64,000 bases of DNA from Sandaracinobacteroides sp041675905 (GCA_041675905.1 JBAYSX010000013.1:9239-73238); one strand, 5' to 3'. Positions 17,883 to 27,878 are shown, numbered from the stretch's first letter. Notes: generated from the sequence alone by a model not told the origin. Program-made: numbers and translations.

Positions 17883-19166
17883 TCAGGCGGTTTCCGTTTC
17901 CAGGCGGTCGATCATGGCTTTCGTGATCAGGCAGACGCCGCGTTCTGTGCGCCGGAAACGGCGGGCATCTTCCTCCGGATCTTCGCCGACAATCAGCCCC
18001 GGCGGGATGCGCACATTGGCATCCACCACCGCCCGGTGCAGCCGCGCGCCGCGTCCGATCGAGCAATTGGGCATCACCACCGTTTCGGTAACCGACGAAT
18101 AGCTATGCACCCGCACCCCGGTAAAGATCAGGCTTCTATGCACCGCTCCTCCCGAAATGATCGAGCCGCCCGCTACCAGTGAAGAGACGGCGACACCCCG
18201 CCGGCCTTCATAATCATGCACGAATTTGGCTGGCGGCTTTACTTCTGAATAGGTCCAGATGGGCCAGTTGCGGTCATAGAGATCAAGCGGCGGCAATACA
18301 TCGGTCAGGTCGATATTGGCTTCCCAATAGGCGTCTATTGTGCCGACATCGCGCCAATAGGCTTCGGGTTCGCTTTCGGATCGCACGCAAGATGTGGTAA
18401 AGCGATGGGCGACGGCCTTGCCGTTTTTCACCAGCCACGGAATAATATCCTTGCCGAAATCCCGCGCGGAATCCGGATCGGCGGCGTCCCGACGCAACTG
18501 ATCGATCAGCGTTTGCGTATGGAATACATAAATCCCCATAGATGCCAGTGCGATATCGGGGCTGCCGGGGATCGGCGGCGGGTTTGCGGGTTTTTCCACG
18601 AAGGCAGTGATCCGGTCCGTTTCGTCCACTGCCATCACCCCGAAGCCGGTGGCCTCCATCCGTGGCACTTCCAGCACGCCGACGGTGACATCCGCCTTCG
18701 AATCCACATGCTGGCGCAGCATCACCTCATAGTCCATTTTATAGACATGATCGCCGGCGAGGATGATCATATATTCCGGCGCATGGCCTTCGATAATATC
18801 GATATTCTGGTAAACGGCGTCGGCGGTTCCGGCATACCATTGCGTTTCGGAAACGCGTTGGCTGGCGGGCAGGATGTCGAAGGTTTCGTTGCGTTCAGGG
18901 CGGAAAAAGTTCCAGCCGCGCTGCAAATGCCGGATCAGCGAATGGGCCTTGTATTGCGTGGCGACACCAATGCGGCGGATGCCGGAATTGAGCGCGTTCG
19001 ACAGCGCAAAATCGATGATCCGCGTGTTGCCACCGAAGTAAACGGCGGGCTTGGCGCGTATCGCCGTCAATTCGTTCAACCGCGAACCGCGTCCGCCCGC
19101 CAGCACATAGGCCATGGCGTCGCGCGCCAGTGGCGCCGGCCAGCGCCGGCCCAGCATGTTCGTCAT
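17883..19166 (-). CDS. glgC: Glucose-1-phosphate adenylyltransferase
   Basis: 427-residue enzyme making ADP-glucose, normally the allosterically controlled step of glycogen synthesis. The nucleotide-binding signature AGGRGSRL (23-30) with RAKPAVYFGG follows the start, and AGDHVYKMDYE marks the substrate site. The C-terminal left-handed beta-helix is present (GGSIISGGAVHRSLIFTGV). It starts inside the glgB stop (ATGA) and ends 4 bases before glgA. Confidence 0.97.
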   Translation of the reverse strand: MTNMLGRRWPAPLARDAMAYVLAGGRGSRLNELTAIRAKPAVYFGGNTRIIDFALSNALNSGIRRIGVATQYKAHSLIRHLQRGWNFFRPERNETFDILPASQRVSETQWYAGTADAVYQNIDIIEGHAPEYMIILAGDHVYKMDYEVMLRQHVDSKADVTVGVLEVPRMEATGFGVMAVDETDRITAFVEKPANPPPIPGSPDIALASMGIYVFHTQTLIDQLRRDAADPDSARDFGKDIIPWLVKNGKAVAHRFTTSCVRSESEPEAYWRDVGTIDAYWEANIDLTDVLPPLDLYDRNWPIWTYSEVKPPAKFVHDYEGRRGVAVSSLVAGGSIISGGAVHRSLIFTGVRVHSYSSVTETVVMPNCSIGRGARLHRAVVDANVRIPPGLIVGEDPEEDARRFRRTERGVCLITKAMIDRLETETA

Positions 19167-21343
19167 GACCCGCCCTCCACATAGCGTAACATGATAGTGG
19201 CGAGCGGAGGCAGGGTGATGATGGCGCCGCCATCCTCGCCCGCCATCACCATGCCGTTATTTCCGGTTCCGCTGCCGCCATAAACAGCGGCGTCGCTGTT
19301 GAGCACTTCCGCCCATCGGCCCGCATGGGGCAGACGCAGATGATAGCCCTCGCGCCGCACCGGCGTGAAATGCGAGATCACGACGATATCCGCGGCCCCC
19401 GGCGCATGGCGCGCCCAGGCAAAGGACGAGCCTTCGCGATCGTCCACCACCAGCCAGGAAAAGCCCTCCGCTTCGCAATCGCGGGCGTGCAGCGCCGGTT
19501 CGCTGCGATACAGATGATTGAGATCGCTGATCCACTGTCGCACACCGGCATGCGCAGGCGCGCCCGGCAATTCCCAATCCAGCGGGCGCGCTTCGCTCCA
19601 TTCGCGGCGCTGGGCAAATTCCTGACCCATGAACAGCAGCTTTTTTCCGGGGTAACCCCACATGAAACCATAATAGGCGCGTAATGTTGCGAATTTTTGC
19701 CAGTCATCGCCGGCCATTTTTTCCAGCAGCGAGCCCTTGCCATGCACGACTTCATCATGGGAAAGCGGCAGCACGAAATTTTCGGAAAAGGCATACATCA
19801 GGCCAAAGGTAATCTCGTCATGATGGTGCCGCCGGTGAACAGGATCGCGCCGCAGCCATTGCAGCGTGTCGTGCATGAAACCCATGTTCCACTTCAACCC
19901 GAAGCCGAGGCCGTTGACGTCCGTCGGCGCTGTCACCAGTGGCCAGGCGGTGGATTCTTCCGCGATGGTGACGCTGCCGGGATGCTCGCCATAAACAGCG
20001 CGGTTCAGCCGTTGCAGAAAGGCGGCGGCCTCCCAATTTTCCCGCCCGCCTTCGTGGTTGGGAATCCAGCTTCCCGGCGGCCGTGAATAATCCCGATACA
20101 GCATGGATGCCACGGCATCCACGCGCAGGCCGTCGACATGATATCGTTCCAGCCAGAACAGGGCATTATTGACCAGAAACGTCGAAACCTCGCGCCGGCC
20201 ATAATTATAGATGGCGGTATTCCAGTCGGGATGAAAGCCCTGACGGGGATCGGCATGTTCATAGAGGGCAGTACCGTCGAAACGGGCGAGGCCGTAATCG
20301 TCCATCGGGAAATGCGCCGGCACCCAATCGAGGATGATGCCGATGCCGGCGCGGTGCGCGCCATCGACGAAGCGGGCGAAACCTTCCGGCTCCCCGAAAC
20401 GGGCGGTCGGGGCAAAGAGGCCGGTCGGCTGATAGCCCCAGCTTGGATCATAGGGATATTCGCTGATGGGCAGAAATTCGATATGGGTGAAGCCGGTCGC
20501 GACAACATAGGGGATGAGCTGTTCGGCGAGTTCATCCCACGAGAGGAAGCCACCATCCGCGCGCATCCGCCACGATCCGGCATGGACCTCATAAATGGAA
20601 ACCGGCTGGCGGCGGATATCGGCGCTGGCCCAGAAAGCGCAGTGGGCGTCGTCTCCCCAATGGTGGGTGAGCGGCGGTTCGATGATGGATGCGGTGCCAG
20701 GGCGCAATTCAGCACGAAAGGCGAAGGGATCGGCCTTTAACGGCAGCAAATTTCCGTCAGCGCCAATGATTTCATATTTATACCGCTGGCCAGCGTGGGC
20801 GTCGGGCAGAAAAATTTCATGGATGCCGGTATCGCGGCGGTGGCGCATCACATGGCGGCGACCGTCCCAGTCGTTGAAATCGCCGACCACCGACACCCGC
20901 TTTGCATTGGGCGCCCATACGGCGAAATGCACACCATCCACGCCCTCATGATGCAACGGGTGCGCGCCGAGCTTGTCGAACAGCCGCAGATGGGAGCCTT
21001 CCGCGGCATAATAATCGTCGAGGGGGCCGAGCACCGGGCCGAAACTGTAGGCGTCGGTTACCTGCCACTGTGCATCATGACCTTCAACGCGATAGCGCAG
21101 CGGCTGGCGGTTCGGGAGATCGATGGCCCCGGCGAACAGCCCGTCCGGGTGAATGCGCTGGAGGTTTCCGACAGGATCTCCGGCAAGGGTCCAAGCCTCT
21201 ATCTTTTCCGCGCCGGGGATGAAGCAGCGGGCAACAAACCCGACGGGCGTTTCATGCACCCCCAAAATCGCGAACGGGTCGGCATGCAGGCCAGCGACAA
21301 TTTCGGCGGCCTCGGCATCCCCGACAAGCGCCGCGCCAGACAT
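19163..21343 (-). CDS. glgB: 1,4-alpha-glucan branching enzyme
   Basis: 726-residue GH13 enzyme that introduces alpha-1,6 branches; E. coli GlgB is almost the same length. It has an extra N-terminal module (about 1-115), a CBM48 (about 125-215, FAVWAPNAKRVSVVGDFNDWDG) and a catalytic barrel with Asp409 (VDGLRVDAVASM), Glu462 (VTIAEEST) and Asp530 (LPLSHDEVVHGKGSL). It starts 3 bases after the glgP stop and overlaps glgC by ATGA. Confidence 0.97.
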   Translation of the reverse strand: MSGAALVGDAEAAEIVAGLHADPFAILGVHETPVGFVARCFIPGAEKIEAWTLAGDPVGNLQRIHPDGLFAGAIDLPNRQPLRYRVEGHDAQWQVTDAYSFGPVLGPLDDYYAAEGSHLRLFDKLGAHPLHHEGVDGVHFAVWAPNAKRVSVVGDFNDWDGRRHVMRHRRDTGIHEIFLPDAHAGQRYKYEIIGADGNLLPLKADPFAFRAELRPGTASIIEPPLTHHWGDDAHCAFWASADIRRQPVSIYEVHAGSWRMRADGGFLSWDELAEQLIPYVVATGFTHIEFLPISEYPYDPSWGYQPTGLFAPTARFGEPEGFARFVDGAHRAGIGIILDWVPAHFPMDDYGLARFDGTALYEHADPRQGFHPDWNTAIYNYGRREVSTFLVNNALFWLERYHVDGLRVDAVASMLYRDYSRPPGSWIPNHEGGRENWEAAAFLQRLNRAVYGEHPGSVTIAEESTAWPLVTAPTDVNGLGFGLKWNMGFMHDTLQWLRRDPVHRRHHHDEITFGLMYAFSENFVLPLSHDEVVHGKGSLLEKMAGDDWQKFATLRAYYGFMWGYPGKKLLFMGQEFAQRREWSEARPLDWELPGAPAHAGVRQWISDLNHLYRSEPALHARDCEAEGFSWLVVDDREGSSFAWARHAPGAADIVVISHFTPVRREGYHLRLPHAGRWAEVLNSDAAVYGGSGTGNNGMVMAGEDGGAIITLPPLATIMLRYVEGGS

Positions 21344-21346
21344 TCC

Positions 21347-23827
21347 CTATTGCTCCCCGGGGGGAATACCCCAGATGTCGCGGGCATATTCGCGGATGGT
21401 ACGATCGGATGAGAACCAGCCGACCCGGGCCGTATTCCTGATGGTGCGACTGGCCCAGGCGGCATCATCCTTCCAGATTTCATCCACTTGCCGCTGCGCC
21501 TTCGCATAGGAATCGAAGTCGGCGCACAGCATGAACCAGTCACCGTCATACAGGCCCCGGATCAGATCGGCGTAGCGGCCCCGGTCATCCGGGGAGAAAA
21601 CGCCAGTCTGTATGGCATGAAGGGCTTCAGCCAGCTCGGCATTTTCGTCGATGAAAGCGCGCGGATTATAGCCTTCCGCACGCTTCTGCGCGACTTCACT
21701 GGCGGTCAGGCCGAAAATAACGATATTTTCGGCGCCTACCCGATCCCTGATCTCGACATTGGCGCCATCGAGCGTGCCGATCGTAAGCGCGCCATTCAGG
21801 GCGAATTTCATATTGCCGGTGCCCGATGCTTCCATGCCGGCGGTCGAAATCTGTTCTGACAGGTCCGCCGCGGGCATCAACATTTCCGCCGCCGACACGT
21901 TGTAATTGGGCAGAAATACCATCTTCAGCAGACCCTGGGCCGCCGGATCATGGTTCACCACGCGCGCCACATCGTTCACCAGTTTGATGATAAGCTTGGC
22001 GTTGTGGTAACTGGCTGCGGCCTTGCCACCGAACAGCTTGACGCGCGGCACCCAATCCCGCTCGGGATGGGAACGGATCTGGTTGTAAAAGACGACAGCC
22101 TCGATGACATTCAGCAACTGACGCTTGTATTCATGGATGCGTTTCACATGAATGTCGAACATCGCGTGCGGATCGATGCGGATACCCAGACGCTCCCGCA
22201 CCATACCGGCCAGCGCATCTTTCTTTTTCAATTTGACGGCTTTGAAGCGGGCCTGAAACCCCGGATCATCTGCAAATGCATCCAGTGCCTGAATAGCCTC
22301 GATGTCATCAAGAAAAGCATCGCCGATCACATCACGTAGCAGTGTCGTTAATTCCCGATTGCACTGGTGCAGCCAGCGGCGCGGGGTGACTCCGTTGGTC
22401 TTGTTGTTGATGCGATCCGGATACAGACGATGGAGGTCGGCGAACACCGTGTTCTTCATCAACTGCGTATGCAGGGCGGCGACACCATTGACGCTGTGCG
22501 ATCCGGCAAAGGCCAGATTGGCCATGCGCACCCGGCGTTCGCCGGTTTCATCGATCAGCGAAATGGCGGCGATCGCGCAATCATCAAATTGCTTTTCGCG
22601 TTTCGCGTGAATAAGCATGCGGGCGTTGATCGCGTAAACCAGTTGCATATGGCGCGGCAATAACTGATCAAACAGCGGCACCGGCCAGGTTTCCAGCGCC
22701 TCCGCCAGCAAGGTATGATTGGTATAGCCGAAGGTGCGGCAGGTAATATCCCACGCCTCGTCAAATTCCAGATCGTGCACGTCGATCAACAAACGCAGTA
22801 ATTCGGTTACGGCAACGGCGGGGTGGGTATCGTTTAACTGGATTGCGGCCTTGTCGGGCAGGGTGCGGATATCGTCGAAAAATTGCACATGGCGGCGAAC
22901 AATGTCCTGGATGGAGGCGGACGAAAAGAAATACTCCTGCCGCAGCCGTAATTCCTGGCCCGCCGGGGTCGAATCCGTCGGATAGAGCACGCGGGAAAGC
23001 GTTTCCGCCTTGTTGCTTTCCCGCAGCGCCCCGATATGGTCGCCGGCGTTAAAGGCATCGAGCAAAATCGGGTCGATGGGTTTCGCCGTCCAGAGCCGTA
23101 AAGTATTTACCCTTTTTCCACGCCACCCCACAACAGGCGTGTCGTAGGCAGTTGCGATAACCCGCTCACGGGGCCGCCAGATGCGGGCGTCACCGCCGCC
23201 GCCGTTGGCCGCCAGCGGCTCCACCAGGCCGCCGAAGCCGATTTCGTAGCTGGATTCACGGCGTTCAAACTCCCAGCTATTGCCATGCGCCAGCCAGGTT
23301 TCCGGCAATTCCACCTGCCAGCCGTCATGGATTTCCTGGCGGAACATGCCATTTTCATAACGGATTCCATAGCCATAGGCCGGAATATTAACGGTCGCCA
23401 TGGATTCCATGAAACAGGCCGCCAGCCGGCCCAGGCCACCATTGCCAAGTGCGGCCTCGGGTTCGAGGGCGGCGATCAGGTCAATCCGTACACCGAGCGA
23501 GGTCAGTGCTTCCTGCATCTCCTGCATCAGGCCCAGATTGGACACCACGTCGCGCATCAGCCGCCCGATCAGAAATTCGAGGCTGAGGTAATAGACGCGC
23601 TTGTCCTGGTTCGCATGGGTCTGGCCCGTTGATTCGATCCAGCGATCAATCACCCGGTCCCGGATGACGTTGATGGTTGCCGCCAGCCAGTCATGCGGTT
23701 TGGCGGCGGCGGCATTTTTGCCGATGCGATACGTCAGCCGCTCGACAATTTCTTTGGCGAGAATTTCCGGATCGTTCGCGCCCGGCGTCGGTTGGGGCAG
23801 GGGGGAGTTTGTATCGCTCAAAATCAT
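21347..23827 (-). CDS. glgP: Glycogen/starch/alpha-glucan phosphorylase
   Basis: 826-residue GT35 enzyme releasing glucose-1-phosphate from alpha-1,4-glucan. The pyridoxal phosphate lysine is about residue 674 in GTGNMKFALNGAL. Other family motifs are EAALGNGGLGRLAACFMES, QLNDTHPAVAV and VTPRRWL. The frame stays open upstream into otsB antisense, but the family starts near here. I use the ATG at 23827, which gives the usual length. It is the first gene of the seven-gene glycogen operon. Confidence 0.96.
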   Translation of the reverse strand: MILSDTNSPLPQPTPGANDPEILAKEIVERLTYRIGKNAAAAKPHDWLAATINVIRDRVIDRWIESTGQTHANQDKRVYYLSLEFLIGRLMRDVVSNLGLMQEMQEALTSLGVRIDLIAALEPEAALGNGGLGRLAACFMESMATVNIPAYGYGIRYENGMFRQEIHDGWQVELPETWLAHGNSWEFERRESSYEIGFGGLVEPLAANGGGGDARIWRPRERVIATAYDTPVVGWRGKRVNTLRLWTAKPIDPILLDAFNAGDHIGALRESNKAETLSRVLYPTDSTPAGQELRLRQEYFFSSASIQDIVRRHVQFFDDIRTLPDKAAIQLNDTHPAVAVTELLRLLIDVHDLEFDEAWDITCRTFGYTNHTLLAEALETWPVPLFDQLLPRHMQLVYAINARMLIHAKREKQFDDCAIAAISLIDETGERRVRMANLAFAGSHSVNGVAALHTQLMKNTVFADLHRLYPDRINNKTNGVTPRRWLHQCNRELTTLLRDVIGDAFLDDIEAIQALDAFADDPGFQARFKAVKLKKKDALAGMVRERLGIRIDPHAMFDIHVKRIHEYKRQLLNVIEAVVFYNQIRSHPERDWVPRVKLFGGKAAASYHNAKLIIKLVNDVARVVNHDPAAQGLLKMVFLPNYNVSAAEMLMPAADLSEQISTAGMEASGTGNMKFALNGALTIGTLDGANVEIRDRVGAENIVIFGLTASEVAQKRAEGYNPRAFIDENAELAEALHAIQTGVFSPDDRGRYADLIRGLYDGDWFMLCADFDSYAKAQRQVDEIWKDDAAWASRTIRNTARVGWFSSDRTIREYARDIWGIPPGEQ

Positions 23828-23880
23828 TCGGCGAACTTTCTGCGGGCAGATCTGCTGCCGCAGTGTGGCGCGGGAACGGA

Positions 23881-23922
23881 GCGGAAAGCAACCCTTTGAA
23901 AACCGCCATGGGGGCTTTCCGC
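23881..23922. promoter_or_regulatory. Inverted repeat in the glgP/otsB divergent promoter region
   Basis: Perfect 9-bp arms GCGGAAAGC (23881-23889) and GCTTTCCGC (23914-23922), with centres 33 bp apart, about three helical turns. The repeat lies between divergent glgP (start 23827) and otsB (start 23951). The position suits an operator controlling both units. No regulator gene is adjacent, so this is inference. Confidence 0.4.
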
Positions 23923-23950
23923 CCGTCGTATGTTCGGCCATGATAAAGAT

Positions 23951-24691
23951 ATGCCAACCAATACTGTCCTTCCGCCGCCCCCTGTCATTACGCCGGCCAC
24001 GGCCAGCCTTTTTCTCGATTTTGACGGAACGATCGTGCAGATTGCCGATCGCCCCGATGCCGTGATCGTGAGTGATGCCTTGCGGATATTGCTGACCCGG
24101 CTGCAAGAGCTTTTCGATGGCCGGCTGGCCGTGGTAAGCGGGCGATCCGTGGCGACGATCAGGGAACTGGTGCCGGATATTCCCTTTGCCATCGCCGGGA
24201 GCCACGGGCTTGAACTCGCGCGGGCGGACGGCCAATCGATTGCGCCCGAACGGCCGGCCATTCTCGATGCGGTGCTGAATGAAATGCGACAATTCAGCGA
24301 GCAGAATCCGGGAACGTTGGTGGAGGAAAAACCGCTGGGCGCGGCCCTGCATTTCCGCAACGCACCGGAAACCGCCGATGCGTGCGAATTTCTGGTGACG
24401 GAATTGTCCGCGCGGACCGGTCTTGCACTGCAGCCGGGGCATATGGTGTATGAACTGCGACCGGGGAATGCTGACAAGGGGACGGCGATCGAGGCGATGA
24501 TGGCGAAACCGCCGATGCATGGCACCATGCCGGTGTTCATCGGCGACGATCTGACCGATGAACCCGCCTTCCTCGCTGCAAGCAACGGCGGTGGCATCGG
24601 TATCCTCGTCGGTCCGCCGCGCCAGACGATGGCACGCTATGGCTTGCCGGATGTCGTCAGCGTGCTGGCATGGCTGGAGCGCATAAAATGA
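23951..24691 (+). CDS. otsB: Trehalose-6-phosphate phosphatase
   Basis: About 246 residues. HAD-superfamily phosphatase converting trehalose-6-phosphate to trehalose. Motif I FLDFDGTIV (nucleophile Asp23), motif II VSGRS, and the C-terminal metal motif IGDDLTDEPAF are visible. I take the ATG at 23951; an in-frame ATG at 23930 would add seven residues and abut the inverted repeat. Neither has a strong ribosome site. It ends in an ATGA overlap with the GH15 gene. Confidence 0.94.
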   Translation: MPTNTVLPPPPVITPATASLFLDFDGTIVQIADRPDAVIVSDALRILLTRLQELFDGRLAVVSGRSVATIRELVPDIPFAIAGSHGLELARADGQSIAPERPAILDAVLNEMRQFSEQNPGTLVEEKPLGAALHFRNAPETADACEFLVTELSARTGLALQPGHMVYELRPGNADKGTAIEAMMAKPPMHGTMPVFIGDDLTDEPAFLAASNGGGIGILVGPPRQTMARYGLPDVVSVLAWLERIK

Positions 24692-26487
24692 GCGTTTCGC
24701 TGGATTTGTGGCCGATTGGCAATTGCCAGGTCAGCGCGTTGATCGACCGTGCCGGGCGTTTTGTCTGGGGTTGTGTGCCGCGCGTCGATGGTGACCCGTT
24801 GTTTTCCAGCCTGTTATCGGGAAAAGATCCCGGATCAGAGGACGCCGGGTGCGGTTACTGGGCTTTCGACCTGGAAGACTGCGTTTCCATCGAACAACAT
24901 TATATCCGCAACACGCCCATCCTCGTCACCCGTCATACAGACAGTCAGGGCGGCGTGATCGAGGTGGTCGATTTCTGCCCGCGCTATCATCGCATGGGGC
25001 GGATCTATCGGCCTGTCGCCTATGCGCGCATCGTACGGCATATTGCAGGCGCCCCGCGTATGCGGGTGCGGTTGCGTCCCTGCCGGGATTGGGGGCATCG
25101 CGCCGAACGCCGCGCCGGCGGCACCAGCCATATGCGCTTTATCCTGGAAGGAACGAGCCTGCGGCTGAGCACCACCGCGCCCGTGGGTATGGTGAGTGAA
25201 GAGCGGTTTTTTCGCGTCGAGAGGACGTTTCATTTCTTCCTTGGGCCGGACGAAAGCTTCGAGGGCGATATTGCCGTCACCATTGACCAGATGCTCGCAT
25301 ATACTACTCGGGAATGGCAGGAATGGGTGCGGCAACTGGCGATTCCACTGGAATGGCAGGATGCAGTGATCCGCGCCGCCATCGGTTTGAAATTGTGCCA
25401 GCATGAAGAAACCGGCGCGATTGTCGCAGCGCTCACCACGTCCATTCCCGAACATGCCGGCTCCACACGTAATTGGGATTATCGTTACTGCTGGATCAGG
25501 GATGCCTATTATACGGTGCAGGCGCTGAACCGGCTGGGCGCGCTCGATGTTCTGGAAGATTATCTGGCCTATTTGCGCAATGTCGGTCATGGCGCGACAA
25601 GTGGCCATATCCAGCCATTATATGGGGTGCTGGGCGAGGAGCGGATGCCTGAGCGGACAGCGCCGGCATTGCCCGGCTATCGTGGCATGGGGCCCGTGCG
25701 GATCGGCAATCAGGCCGCCGAACAGATACAGCATGACGCCTATGGGCAGATCATGCTGTCATCCATGCAGGCTTTTATCGACCATCGATTGTTTCGCCCG
25801 GCAGGCATCGACGATTTCACCGCCCTGGAACGCATTGGCGATCGTGCCTGGGCGCTATACGACAAGCCCGATGCCGGCCTGTGGGAATATCGCACCCGCC
25901 AGCATGTGCACACCTATTCCGCCGCAATGTGCTGGGCTTGCTGCGACCGGTTGGCGAATGCGGCGGCGGCGCTGGGCCTCGAAGATCGTCGGCAGTTCTG
26001 GCAGGGACGCGCCAACCATATTCGCGCCGTGATCGAGCGCGAAGCCTGGCGCGAAGAAACGCAGCGCATGTCCGCCACTTTCGAAGGCGACCGGCTGGAC
26101 GCCAGCCTGATCCAGCTTCTGGATCTGCGTTTTTTCGCGGCCGACGATCCGCGCTTTCAGGGAACGTTGAAGGCGGTGGAAGGCGGCTTGCGTCGTGGTT
26201 TCACCATGTTGCGCTATGCCGATGAGGATGATTTCGGCCTGCCGCAAACGGCGTTCAATGTTTGCACTTTCTGGCTGGTGGAAGCCCTGCATTTTACCGG
26301 CCGGGATGAAGATGCCCGCGAAATATTTGAGCAAATGCTGGCCCACCGGACAGCCGCCGGATTATTGTCAGAAGATCTCGACCCGCAAACCGGGGAACTT
26401 TGGGGCAATTATCCCCAGACATATTCGCTTGTCGGCATCATCAATTGTGCCGGTTTGCTATCGAAACCATGGAGCAGCGTCCGATGA
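24688..26487 (+). CDS. Glycoside hydrolase family 15 protein (glucoamylase-like)
   Basis: 599 residues from the ATG overlapping the otsB stop. It has an N-terminal beta domain (about 1-210) and an (alpha/alpha)6 barrel. GH15 marks are NWDYRYCWIRDAYYT, GLWEYRTRQHVHTYSAAMCWA (general acid Glu) and LSEDLDPQTGELWGNYPQTYS (general base region). GH15 includes glucoamylases, glucodextranases and some trehalases. Its place between otsB and otsA, coupled to both by ATGA overlaps, suggests a role with trehalose or alpha-glucans, but the substrate cannot be decided from sequence. There is no signal peptide, so it is likely cytoplasmic. Confidence 0.88.
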   Translation: MSVSLDLWPIGNCQVSALIDRAGRFVWGCVPRVDGDPLFSSLLSGKDPGSEDAGCGYWAFDLEDCVSIEQHYIRNTPILVTRHTDSQGGVIEVVDFCPRYHRMGRIYRPVAYARIVRHIAGAPRMRVRLRPCRDWGHRAERRAGGTSHMRFILEGTSLRLSTTAPVGMVSEERFFRVERTFHFFLGPDESFEGDIAVTIDQMLAYTTREWQEWVRQLAIPLEWQDAVIRAAIGLKLCQHEETGAIVAALTTSIPEHAGSTRNWDYRYCWIRDAYYTVQALNRLGALDVLEDYLAYLRNVGHGATSGHIQPLYGVLGEERMPERTAPALPGYRGMGPVRIGNQAAEQIQHDAYGQIMLSSMQAFIDHRLFRPAGIDDFTALERIGDRAWALYDKPDAGLWEYRTRQHVHTYSAAMCWACCDRLANAAAALGLEDRRQFWQGRANHIRAVIEREAWREETQRMSATFEGDRLDASLIQLLDLRFFAADDPRFQGTLKAVEGGLRRGFTMLRYADEDDFGLPQTAFNVCTFWLVEALHFTGRDEDAREIFEQMLAHRTAAGLLSEDLDPQTGELWGNYPQTYSLVGIINCAGLLSKPWSSVR

Positions 26488-27878
26488 CCCGTATTATCAT
26501 GATCTCCAACCGGGTACAGGTAACATCCAGTGGCCAGGCGGGCGCGCAAGGCGGGCTTTCGGTGGCGCTGGAGGCGGCGCTGACGGAATCGGGCGGCATC
26601 TGGTTCGGCTGGTCCGGCGGGATCACCGAGGAATTTACCGGCGATATACAGTTCCAGCGTAACCATGCGGGCGTGGCGACCGCCACCATCGATCTCGAAG
26701 AACAGGATGTCGAGGAATATTATAACGGCTACGCCAACCGGACGCTTTGGCCGCTGTTCCATTATCGCATCGATCTGGCCGAATATGAACGCGGGTTTGC
26801 CGCAGGTTTCCAGCGGGTTAACGAACGTTTCGCCAGCACGGTCCGCCCGCTGGTGGAGCCGGACGATGTGCTGTGGGTGCATGACTATCATCTGATCCCG
26901 CTGGGCGCTGAATTACGGGCGCATGGCGTATCCAATCGCATCGGCTTTTTTCTGCATACACCCTGGCCACCGCGCCGGCTGATGTCTGTGCTGCCGGAGG
27001 CGCAGGAACTGGTGAACGCGATGTTCGCCTATGATCTCATCGGCTTCCAGACCGCCGAATGGATGGACTCGTTCCGGGATTTTGTGGTGCATGAAATGCA
27101 GGGACAGATTCTGGAAGATGGCAGGCTGGGGCTGGGCACGCGCGCGGTGCGGTGCATCCCTTGCCCCATCGGTATCGATGCCCAGGCCTTCGCACGCTTC
27201 GCAGAAACACCGGATGCGGTCGCCACGCGGAAGCTGATGCGGGAAAGCGCCGCCGGTCGCGCGATGATCTTCGGCGTGGACCGGCTGGATTATTCCAAAG
27301 GTCTGGAAGAACGCTTCCGTGGCTATGAGCGTTTCCTCGCCGCGCATCCGGAAGTACGCAAATCGGTGTTTTTATTGCAAATCGCACCGCCATCCCGCGA
27401 AGCCGTGGAAAGCTACCAGAAAATCCGCGCGACTTTGGAGAGTCTGTCTGGCCATATCAATGGCGCTTATGCCGATCTCGATTGGGTGCCGGTGCGCTAT
27501 GTGAACGAAGGCTATCCGCGCGATCATCTGGCCGGGGTCTATCGCGCCGCGCGGATTGGCCTGGTCACTCCGCTGCGGGACGGGATGAATCTGGTGGCCA
27601 AGGAATATATCGCAGCACAGGATCCGGAGGATCCGGGCGTGCTGATTCTTTCCCGCTTTGCCGGAGCTGCGGCCCAGATGCATGAAGCAGTGCTGGTAAA
27701 CCCTTACAGCGCCGAAGAATTGTCGGATGCGATTTACCAGGCGCTGACGATGCCACTGGAGGAGCGGATCGCCCGCTGGCGCAAGCTGATGGATGGCATT
27801 ACCCGTGAAGATGTGCATAAATGGCGGCGTGATTTTACCGAAGCACTGATGGCGATACCCTTTCCGGAAGAGGTCTGA
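26484..27878 (+). CDS. otsA: Alpha,alpha-trehalose-phosphate synthase (UDP-forming)
   Basis: 464-residue GT20 enzyme making trehalose-6-phosphate from UDP-glucose and glucose-6-phosphate, the substrate of OtsB. Motifs: N-terminal GGLSVAL loop (23-29), WVHDYHLIPL (131-140), sugar/phosphate site RLDYSKG (267-273) and nucleotide site TPLRDGMNLVAKEY. I use the ATG at 26484 that overlaps the GH15 stop; in-frame upstream starts lie within GH15. Trehalose is an osmoprotectant, which fits the glucan genes earlier in the window. Confidence 0.96.
   Translation: MTRIIMISNRVQVTSSGQAGAQGGLSVALEAALTESGGIWFGWSGGITEEFTGDIQFQRNHAGVATATIDLEEQDVEEYYNGYANRTLWPLFHYRIDLAEYERGFAAGFQRVNERFASTVRPLVEPDDVLWVHDYHLIPLGAELRAHGVSNRIGFFLHTPWPPRRLMSVLPEAQELVNAMFAYDLIGFQTAEWMDSFRDFVVHEMQGQILEDGRLGLGTRAVRCIPCPIGIDAQAFARFAETPDAVATRKLMRESAAGRAMIFGVDRLDYSKGLEERFRGYERFLAAHPEVRKSVFLLQIAPPSREAVESYQKIRATLESLSGHINGAYADLDWVPVRYVNEGYPRDHLAGVYRAARIGLVTPLRDGMNLVAKEYIAAQDPEDPGVLILSRFAGAAAQMHEAVLVNPYSAEELSDAIYQALTMPLEERIARWRKLMDGITREDVHKWRRDFTEALMAIPFPEEV

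Noticed and set aside
23828..24520. N-terminal extension of glgP by 231 codons
   Set aside because: The frame stays open only as antisense of otsB. Glycogen phosphorylases have the length given by the ATG at 23827.
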